Position numbers and translations under genes: made by a program
Notes under the pieces: generated by a model
Told to the model about the DNA's origin: nothing
Database searches by the model: none
The model's input: only the letters and a program-made list of their open reading frames with translations
Source: Phlebopus portentosus
Taxonomy: Eukaryota > Basidiomycota > Agaricomycetes > Boletales > Boletinellaceae
DNA: 64,000 bases
Direction of reading: 5' to 3'
NCBI GenBank assembly: GCA_037892935.1
Contig: JAYXKI010000016.1
Coordinates: forward strand, 868,001-932,000
Shown here: piece after piece, positions 56,562 through 64,000 of the stretch
Layout of the letters: every line of letters starts with the position of its first letter
Position numbering within the stretch: position 1 is the first letter of the stretch

Positions 56562-59297
56562 ATGCGTGGTACTCCGGTGAAGAGAATGTCGTCCTTCATC
56601 TCGTCCCCAAAGGACGGTTTCTCGTCGAAGGAGACCAGCACGGCTTGGTCGACGGCCGAGTCGTCTAGTACTTTGGCGTGTAAAGACGAGTTTGACCCTT
56701 ACAGCCCGTATCCTCAGACCCTCAGCTTAGCGGCTCCTGCGACATCCTCTGACGATGGCACTACTATCGGCCGTAGTACTTCCTTGAAGCGTGCTTCAAC
56801 GTCGACTTTCACAACCGTAAGGTCTGCGACGTCTTTGACAACAGTTCAAACTCGTGCACCGCTAGTACGACGGTCAAGCCTAAGGGAGATATTGTCGAAG
56901 TCATTCACGATCTTAACTACGCTCCCTCGCATTACATCCGCTCGCAGCGAACTGGCAACCGTCCGGAGACGATTTGAAGCTGCGCCTCTCTACCAACAGA
57001 CGAAGATACTCAATGACCTACTCGATATGACCAGGTACGGGCATACTTCACCGCTGTGACCGAAGGACTGCCACATTCACACTTGGCTACCGCATTTATC
57101 ACTTATGTGCAGAAACGAACTCCCGTATCAGATACGGAAATCGGCTCTGAAGCTTATCCACTATTCTTTTTCAAACGTTGTGCGAGATATTTTTAGCGAG
57201 CCAGTAAGAAATTTACCTTTATTGACAAAAGTTCCTTTTTACTGACATTTCTTTACAGGTTCGCCAACAGTTTCAGAAGGCCTTGAAAGAGCTATGCAGG
57301 TACGTATCCAATAGCATAGATCTGGACACTTGCCTACTGAATGAATTAGCGACGAGGTCTCATATGACCTTCGGTCGGATGGTCTTGACAAATTCAATTA
57401 TCTAGTCGGAGCCGGTGCAAGTCTCAGCAATAAGGTCGATCTTCTTTCTCTTCCAGGACATTTGCATCCTCTGATTCTCGATCTGCGCAGAGTTTTGCTC
57501 TTGAACATGAGGACTGTCGATTCATTCTCTGCATGCTACGGTAATACAAGGCGACTCATGGGGCTGTTCTTCTGGTTGTACTGATAATGCATTGATAGAG
57601 GAACTGCTCTGGTTTCTTTGAAGCTTGCGGCGTGCGCCTACTTATGGCTGTCACACAAAATGTTCATAGAGCATATGTACAATCCTGTTTCTGAGGTGCG
57701 CTTCGATTCTCCATGTTTTGGATGAGTTAGTCTAACACGGTTTTTACTAGTCTGAATTCAAGGAAATCTGTGTCATTCTTGTTGATTTCACTCAGTAAGG
57801 ATCGATTCAGAATATGCTTTCTTGCCATTTTGACATTTTTCGAGGCACCCGTTACCGCTTGATACGAGACGAGATGCTCTGGACTGGCTGTGGCGCTATG
57901 AATACTTGCAGGACTCTGACCTTCCAGATGTAAGCCCCGTCAAGTCGAACCTGTGGACCGAATTGTGCTGAACTCAGCTACTAACATAGGACGCGAGACT
58001 CGCGGTAGCGGCGAGTATACTGGAGATCAGTGGTTACACAGAGTCCAACGGTTTCCTGCTATACCAGTGAGTTTTAGGAGGGAAATATCATGAAAGCGTC
58101 CCTTATAGTCCCTTTTAGACATGCAGACTCGGAAAATGACTACCTTTCTGGGTTACGGCGACTTTGGTGGTTTAGTACTCTGAGGTCATGGGACCTAGAC
58201 ATGAAACACGAGAAGGTAATTCTGATTCTGATTCCCAAAGCACATAAATTAATTTGTGGTCACTTCTGATCAGGTGCGGAAGGTCGGTGCTGACCTTCTG
58301 ACAATCATAGAGTGAGAGCGTCTCTTTCGCAACGACGATTACTCCGACTAATGGGTTTGATAGTGAATCGCGACCTCAAGAGATACGCGGACAAGGTTTT
58401 GAGTTGATAGCACTATTCTCGAACATCACGCAGTGGAGAGATATGTACGATGACGTGCGTTCTGTTACTTGCTGCTCTGTCTTCAACTCCATAACTTAAT
58501 TACGATAGACGACATGGCGCGTGGTCTCCGATGCTTTTGCTGAGTATTGTCTGTGAGTATGATTAATGTTGTCATTATTATCTGTGGACATAGACACTAA
58601 CAACTTGTGTCTGGTGTAGGCGGGACACGGAGCGGGTGAATAAGGAGATCGTGAAGCGTCGTGTCGAATCTCTTCTTGCTAGATCGACAAGCGATGATGG
58701 ACCCACCTCCGTGGCCTTGACCCCTCGTAAAGAGCTTCAGGTCGCTAGGCGCATGTCGGGTGTCGTCCGAGCTCCTCGATACAGTCAAGTTAATGCTGCG
58801 AAGAAGGTGGTACGGTGAGTAGCCTACTTGAAAGCATTCAGAATGACGGGTTCCTCACTATTTCGTAATAGTCAATATTGCACTTCCGACACCACTATAG
58901 AAGCCTCTCTGGAGAATCTCTACCTGTTTATGCTTCCAGGAGATTGTCTGCTTATCCAGGTCTGTTGACAAGCTCTTGTTGTCCGGCTATGTTGCTGAAG
59001 TTATCACGCATTCCTTTAGAAGGACCAACAGGAAATTCTTTACGAGCGCATCTGCAACTACGCGAGGCGAGCTTCTTAGCATTTCGGATCCGTATCTTTA
59101 GAACAAGTCATCACTAATCGTCTACGCTTAGGTTCCACGTGTCTCGACTGATTGCAGTACAAGCAATGTACGCGCTCTTAACAATTCGGGAATGGCTGTC
59201 GGCCATCAGTTTTGCTAAGGTGGGCATCATGTTCCGAACGATGTGTTCTAGCTAAATGAATTGATTGAATAATTCTATGTAGGGTCCTCCTATGTGA
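56562..59297 (+). CDS. Unrecognised multi-exon, mainly helical protein
   Basis: I do not recognise the function. Exon 1 (56562 to about 57035) is Ser/Thr-rich, with RSTSLKRASTSTFTTVR. After introns the product becomes helical and repeat-like: YQQTKILNDLLDMTRNELPY, QIRKSALKLIHYSFSNVVRD, RQQFQKALKELCSDEVSYDL, VDLLSLPGHLHPLILDLRR, ALVSLKLAACAYLWLSHKMF, TRRDALDWLWRYEYLQDSDL, LAVAASILEISGYTESNGFL, LRRLWWFSTLRSWDLDMKHE. This resembles an armadillo/HEAT-type fold, which is inference. The C-terminal part has RRVESLLARSTSDDG and EASLENLYLFMLPGDCLLIQ. The end is uncertain: one path stops at 59117, another uses exon LIAVQAMYALLTIREWLSAI and stops at 59297. More than ten introns with GT-AG borders. Confidence 0.55.
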
Positions 59298-59818
59298 GGC
59301 TTGAAGCTTGCATGACTTTGTTTCCATGTCTTTCTCTCTGGTGATCAGTATCTGCATGGGACTTCCGTCAACGAACCGTGTATAACTTATTTAAGACAAG
59401 GACTTTTCATAGCACGTCTGAACTTCTAAGTAAAAACAAATCACTGCTTCTTGTAGTTCTGCATGCTATGTACATGTATATCGCAATGTATTACAATTAA
59501 CATTCATTCGTTTCCTCGTTTAGGTGGACATGCATATTCTGTCAAAGGGGTTTTCGGACGGAGATAGTCCTCTCAAGACCATCTGCTAAAACCTAATGAG
59601 CCAGAAGACGAGTGACTGGTATAGACTGCTTTTCACGGATTGCTTTTCAAATCACAATCTACTTGAAGAAGCACCAACTACCAGAGAGGCTGTATCATCG
59701 ATATGGGTACGTGCATGCCAAAAATGTGAAGATAGCACAGTTCCAGTTGGCACGCCGGTTCCGCACAACCTGACCAGGCGGCCGGAGCGAGCATACCCGA
59801 GACTCTTTGGGACATGCA
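59298..59818. other. Convergent 3' region before RRP40
   Basis: T/A-rich DNA with ATGTACATGT near 59470. Only short open frames, which are antisense or adjacent to RRP40. No gene supported. Confidence 0.3.
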
Positions 59819-60750
59819 TTAAAGATCAAGCGTGCCAACAAGTCTTTTAATCGCATCTTCGCCCATGCCCCCGCCATCGGGGTCTGCACCTTCAATACAA
59901 CGCGCAACAGCAATGGTGTGCTTTGGGGACTTGCAGTTTATCCAGACACGGCCATTCATTCCTACAGCCGTCTCCAGAGGGAACATGGAACCTAAGAAAG
60001 GTAACAAGAAGTATTTGGGGTCAAGTAACCTGAATAAGAAAATTCCCGATGAGATCAAAGGAAGAGCGTCAAGTCTCGATAACAGGATTGCAAAAGGGGA
60101 AAAAAAAAAAAAAAAAAAAAAAAAAAGAAACGCACAAACGACACATTCCGAGGCTACATCGTACCGGAAATCCGCCCTTGAGCTCGCCGAAGCCTTCAGA
60201 TTTGCGAGTCTGAGCGTCGAAGCACTCAAGTTCTGGGTCCATGTCTTTGTGTGCTAGAGACACACGAGCATAGACCAGCGAATTTATCTAAAAGCATATC
60301 AGCACACACTGGACGCAAATTAAAACAGATAGGGCGAGGCGAACAACCTTGAGGTTCGGTCTGTTTCGTTTCGTTGCTCCCTCGAATGCATAACCATCCA
60401 GAGTCGCGGCGTGCGCACCACCAATGTCTACCCTCCAGCCCTCGCCTACTCTTCCAACTACGGCACCAACAACGTACTCCTGCGGTGCTGGGACATACTT
60501 CAAGAGCAACTGATCAGAATAGATGCAAACGACAGCAATAGAGGATAAGAGGATGTACACGCCGTGAGTTGCTCTCGACCAACCACTTGCTTCTGTTCGT
60601 CGAATGCTTCAGAAAGCCAGCTCGCGTCGAGATGATGTTGGGCTCTCCATGACCGTCGGAAAGAACGAGAAGGCCGGGCCCAAGTTTTAAATTTGCGTGT
60701 TTTGCGTCGACAAGTTCGCCGGGTAAAGTGGTGGTCATGGGCAAGGACAT
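59819..60750 (-). CDS. RRP40: RNA exosome cap subunit RRP40 (EXOSC3)
   Basis: S1/KH-domain subunit of the nuclear and cytoplasmic 3'-5' RNA exosome cap. The start MSLPMTTTLPGELVDAKHAN then LKLGPGLLVLSDGHG is the N-terminal domain. The S1 domain follows: YVPAPQEYVVGAVVGRVGEG, WRVDIGGAHAATLDGYAFEG, ATKRNRPNLK and SLVYARVSLAHKDMDPELEC. The KH part has FGELKGGFPVRCSLGMCR, then after an intron DPKYFLLPFLGSMFPLETAV, GMNGRVWINCKSPKHTIAVA and the end DAIKRLVGTLDL. The intron near 60050-60150 contains a poly-T run on the coding strand (poly-A on plus, 60099-60126). A second ATG at 60738 (MTTTLPGEL) is the start used by most relatives. Length about 240 residues is usual. Confidence 0.93.
60099..60126. 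repeat. Poly-A/T homopolymer in RRP40 intron
   Basis: An uninterrupted run of about 28 A on the plus strand (T on the RRP40 sense strand), in an intron. It is the longest homopolymer in the window and forms an extended polypyrimidine tract within the intron. Confidence 0.85.
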
Positions 60751-61661
60751 GTACAGACGCGGTTTGCCGAATTGAGCCAACGCGTCCCTTTGCTTCTCGG
60801 GTATTTTCTTCGAAATTATCCTCAATTATCAATTTAACTTGAATAAACGGGAACTTGAACCCTCTTACGTCTGTACTTCAAGTTGAAGTACGTGGATGGT
60901 GGAATTTCTATACGATGTTATGCCGAATATGTTTGAGGGTGACCTCATCCCCGAGTTCAGAAACACGCTCTGCGGCCTGGTCTGTACTTAGGCTGTAATG
61001 CTGAAAATGTCGCCAGCGCATACTACCAACACCCGAAGCCGCCGACCTGGCCTCAACTGCGGCTTTTATGAGCATTCTGGTCTCTTACCTAACTCAATCA
61101 TGCTAAGGTCCCTTTCGTCGCCAGCAAACCTACTTTGATATATGGACTCTAGGAACGAAAATGGTGTTACAACAACGGCATGTGGCTTCACTATGCTACT
61201 GGTTTTGCGGCCTCTTCTTCATGACTTATGGCCTCTGAGCAACGCCGGCGCTGGTCGCTCAGTCTTCATTGCTGTCTATTCCGGACTCTTCGTCACCGGT
61301 GTCTTGTTTATACCGACGGAACCATTATACCTGCAATACTGTCGTTCTTCGTCGTCTTGATCAGATCAGGTTTGTCATCTACCGTTCGTTTCTGGAAATA
61401 TTCAGCATAGTGGCTTCCTCTGCAATCAGTTCTTTCAGGTTCGCAATGGTTTTACCTGTACCAAACGGACTGTATCAACCTGCATTCTCGTACTTTGGTA
61501 CTTCGTAGTTCATTGCGTGTCGTCACAGGATGCAATCTGCTGGCGGACATGGCCTATATAACGATGTATGCTGGTTGGAGTCGCTCATTCGACCATCTAC
61601 TGTATATCCAGCAATCAGCTAACTCACAGTCCTTCTCGTCCATAACACATTCTCCGCTAGT
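60751..61661. other. Intergenic region between RRP40 and chitinase
   Basis: Divergent promoter region. A short stretch near 60870-61000 has open frames but no recognised protein. A TATA element precedes the chitinase. Confidence 0.35.
61555..61561 (+). promoter_or_regulatory. TATA box of chitinase gene
   Basis: TATATAA, 101 bases before the chitinase ATG at 61662, in sense orientation. Confidence 0.5.
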
Positions 61662-63158
61662 ATGCACCTGAAATCTTTAGTCTCTACCGCTCTCCTTCTA
61701 TCGTCCCTTTCATTTCTGACAGGGGTAGCTAGTACCCCCCAAGCTTCGGCCTCTGGCAGTGCCGAACCTACTTCGGTAAGCGCTAACCCGTCCGCAACAA
61801 GCGCAGATTCTTCTTCGACGAGCTCTGTTCAGTGCCCTTCGGGCACCTGCTCCACTTGCACCTGTGCTGCCGGGGGAGATTCTTCAAACTCAACTTCTTC
61901 GTCTAATTCCACATCTTCTGGTGGTGGCTCCTCCGGACCTCATGTCAGTATCGATTCTCCCTTCCCTTAAGTTGCGTTTACTGATATAGCGGTATCTTAG
62001 TTCGTCATCTATGCCGACAAATGGGATTCCAATGGTGCTCCAGATGTGTCCAAAATAGAGGTTAGTCTTTAAAATTCTTCTCAATTTACTTTCCAACTGA
62101 CCTAATCTACTCAGGGATTCAATGTCTTGTTCGTCCAGCGCCTTCTCCTTTTGTTTCTGAGTCGGTGTTGACCATTTTGCATCAGTGCTCTATCCTTCCT
62201 TCTCAGCACAGGTCCTGCGGACCAGGCGCAAGCCTGGGAACAATTGGATGATAGTAAGAGAAAGCAGATCAAGAGCCAGTATGAATCTGCTGGCATCAAA
62301 CTGATCGTGTCAGCGTTCGGTGCAACAGAGCTACCCACAACCTCTGGAGCGGACCCACAAAAGGTCGCAGAATCCATGGCAGATTGGGTGATTAAGATGG
62401 GTCTCGATGGAATTGATGTGGACTATGAGGATCTGGATGCTATGAACAAAGCTGACGGTAAGGCAGAGGAATGGCTGAGTACGTTCACGAAGACGCTTCG
62501 AAGCAAACTCCCTCAAGGCAAATACATTGTCACTCACGCTCGTAAGTACTGTCCTTTTGATCTGAAGAGATGCTTCTTACTGTGCAATCGATGCAGCGGT
62601 CGCACCTTGGTTCAACTCCGAGACATACAAGAGTGGAGCATATACGACGGTTCACAAGAACGTTGGTGACATGATTGATTGGGTAAGTTTTCACATTTGT
62701 CGATGCTGCACTTTTCGCTTATTGGTACTTGCCATACAGTACAACGTCCAGTTCTACAACCGTAAGCGGACTTGCTCCTGCTATACAACAACGGCTAACG
62801 AATCCCTACAGAGAATGACTATGATGACTGCAACACTTTACTGTCTCAATCCAAGACCAAGACATCTGTCTTTGAGATCGCTAAGACCGGTGTTGATCAG
62901 AACAAGATTGTGATTGGAAAGCCTGCCACTGCGGCAGACGCAACTAACGGCTTCGTTGATACTAAGACTCTTGCTGACTGCGTTTCGCAGGCGAAGCAAA
63001 AGGGTTGGAACGCTGGTGTCATGGTCTGGGAGGTATGGCCTTCATCGTTACCTTTTCATCGAATCTGGATTTTATACTAACTTTTTCTCCAGTATCCGAA
63101 TGCTGATTCCAGCTGGATCAAGACTGTTCGTGGTGATGCTTTCCCGTTGGGAAACTAA
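61662..63158 (+). CDS. Secreted GH18 chitinase
   Basis: Extracellular endo-acting chitinase-type hydrolase for wall remodelling or fungal/insect chitin breakdown. The start MHLKSLVSTALLLSSLSFLT is a signal peptide. It is followed by a ~70-residue Ser/Thr-rich linker with CPSGTCSTCTC. The barrel begins FVIYADKWDSNGAPDVSKIE and continues GPADQAQAWEQL, YESAGIKLIVSAFGATELPT and DWVIKMGLDGIDVDYEDLDA, holding the catalytic DxxDxDxE with Glu as proton donor. Later come LPQGKYIVTHAPVAPWFNS, VGDMIDWYNVQFYNQNDYDD, KIVIGKPATAADATNGFVDT, GWNAGVMVWEYPNADSSWI and the end GDAFPLGN. Seven or so introns, all in phase; the one near 62164-62211 restores SRTGPADQ. No chitin-binding module seen. A broken paralogue lies at 38.3-39.4 kb. 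Confidence 0.93.
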
Positions 63159-63404
63159 GCCACTGAACTGGTGAGGTCGTTGTTGCTTAGCCGTTGTAAG
63201 CTTTCTTTTCGGGCTGGCTGGAATCCTGCCCCACATAAGTGGTGGCTTTGGCTGTAGATATGACGTGTCCGAAACCTTGCTGTAATTGGTGTTTCTCAGT
63301 GTCTATACTAGAATTCTTTCGAATATTATCTTTTTCAACCCGTATCATCCGAGCCATATGAGGAAAGAAGCGTGCACGTGCGCCACTAGCCTATGGCAAA
63401 TAGG

Positions 63405-63716
63405 CATATCATCGATAAAGATATTTTATAAGATATGCAATTAAATATTCAAAATATCATAAAGCATATCCGCATTTAGGATATAATAAATATCAGAAAG
63501 GATATATGATCAGCTGATATTCAAAATATCATTTTGCATTTCTTAGATGATAATATTCATAATATCATCATGACTATATGCTTTGTAATATGCTTATTGA
63601 TATTTTGAATGTCTGAATAGAATATCATTAAGCTAAATATCCTTTTCAATATTTTACATATCTTAAAGTACTATATTTTGAATATCATTTTAAATATCAT
63701 ATCTGATGATTATATA
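63405..63716. repeat. AT-rich foldback repeat region
   Basis: About 310 bases with very low GC made of degenerate copies, in both orientations, of a motif like ATATTCAAAATATCAT and its reverse ATATTTTGAATATCAT (near 63445, 63515, 63595 and 63670). GATATTCAAAATATC is itself palindromic. No reading frame. It differs sharply from the surrounding base composition. Confidence 0.7.
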
Positions 63717-63751
63717 TACAATGAGTGGGTGATGTTTGAGTGCAGTGAGGG

Positions 63752-63862
63752 AGATTAGAGGGCACATTGAGGGCATATCATATGCAGAAAGAGGGCATAT
63801 AGAGGGCACACAGAGGGTGGGCTGTAGGAGCAGAGAGGGCATAGGAAGGCATAAAGAGGGCA
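63752..63862. repeat. GAGGGCA tandem repeat
   Basis: At least seven diverged units of AGAGGGCATA/AGAGGGCACA with spacers of varying length, directly to the right of the AT-rich repeats. Purine-rich on the plus strand. Open frames across it are low-complexity and not called as genes. Confidence 0.7.
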
Positions 63863-64000
63863 TCTGGGAACCTTCTTGTATGTTTTGCATGCTATTGCTA
63901 TTGAATCTCCAGCACTGTGGAAGACTTGGAGTATCTTGTCCTTGCAAAGTAATTCTTCAGAATCTAGTCATGATGGTCAAACATTCATAGCAATCTCAAT

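Larger units (their letters stand above)
63159..64000. other. Right-edge intergenic DNA
   Basis: After the chitinase 3' flank (63159-63400) the window holds only the AT-rich foldback stretch, the GAGGGCA repeat and about 130 bases of plain sequence. No gene seen. Confidence 0.4.

Noticed and set aside
59596..59850. Plus-strand frame of 84 codons
   Set aside because: Overlaps the end of RRP40 on the other strand and shows nothing beyond chance.
61142..61508. Hydrophobic plus-strand frames before the chitinase
   Set aside because: Promoter region; three overlapping frames of similar length, none with a recognised domain or joining exons.
1..64000. Retrotransposons, DNA transposases, CRISPR arrays, secondary-metabolite cluster
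   Set aside because: No transposase, integrase or reverse transcriptase sequence, no regular repeat-spacer array and no PKS, NRPS or terpene synthase was recognised on either strand.

Overview
This window is nuclear DNA from a filamentous basidiomycete, most likely an Agaricomycete mushroom-forming fungus. The evidence is dense genes on both strands, many short introns of about 50-60 bases with GT-AG borders inside almost every gene, spacers of a few hundred bases, and a typical fungal gene set: alpha-actinin, cofilin, mitochondrial porin, a GH131 glucanase, a GH18 chitinase, Rictor-type TORC2 subunit, EAF7, an MSH5-type MutS homologue, prohibitin and F-box/LRR proteins. No operons, CRISPR arrays, rRNA or convincing tRNA were seen. 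Exon joins were worked out by eye, so the outer ends of CDS entries are more reliable than internal splice sites.

Layout. 0-5 kb: a CSC1/OSCA-type channel cut by the left edge, then a RasGEF protein followed by a decayed copy of its own 3' end. 6-11.3 kb: EAF7, alpha-actinin and cofilin, the last two being adjacent actin regulators. 11.6-19.5 kb: porin, a histidine-phosphatase protein, an AN1 zinc-finger protein, a GH131 enzyme, a relic of a 2OG-Fe(II) oxygenase and complex I subunit NDUFS4. 19.8-31.7 kb: an F-box/LRR-like protein, the long TORC2 subunit (Rictor/Ste20/Avo3), an unrecognised basic protein and the mitochondrial phosphate carrier. 31.8-43 kb: MSH5, prohibitin-2, a broken chitinase and a histidine acid phosphatase. 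43.5-51 kb: a large F-box protein with odd dipeptide runs, a PQ-loop vacuolar transporter and a G-patch protein. 51-55.4 kb: a tandem segmental duplication carrying a 2OG-Fe(II) oxygenase, one copy intact and one decaying. 56.5-64 kb: an unrecognised helical protein, exosome subunit RRP40, an intact secreted GH18 chitinase, and an AT-rich foldback repeat region with a GAGGGCA tandem repeat at the right edge.

Most genes are housekeeping and do not form one pathway; several are mitochondrial (porin, NDUFS4, phosphate carrier, prohibitin), and four encode secreted or wall-active enzymes or their relics. The most informative non-routine signal is repeated local duplication followed by decay: the oxygenase family (one intact copy, one damaged tandem copy, one relic 33 kb away, perhaps a fourth), the chitinase pair and the RasGEF 3' relic. 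A second signal is a set of apparent one-base frame breaks in otherwise well-conserved genes, all in the same direction (one base missing), which points to assembly deletions or to real recent lesions. I did not find a convincing new multi-gene system.
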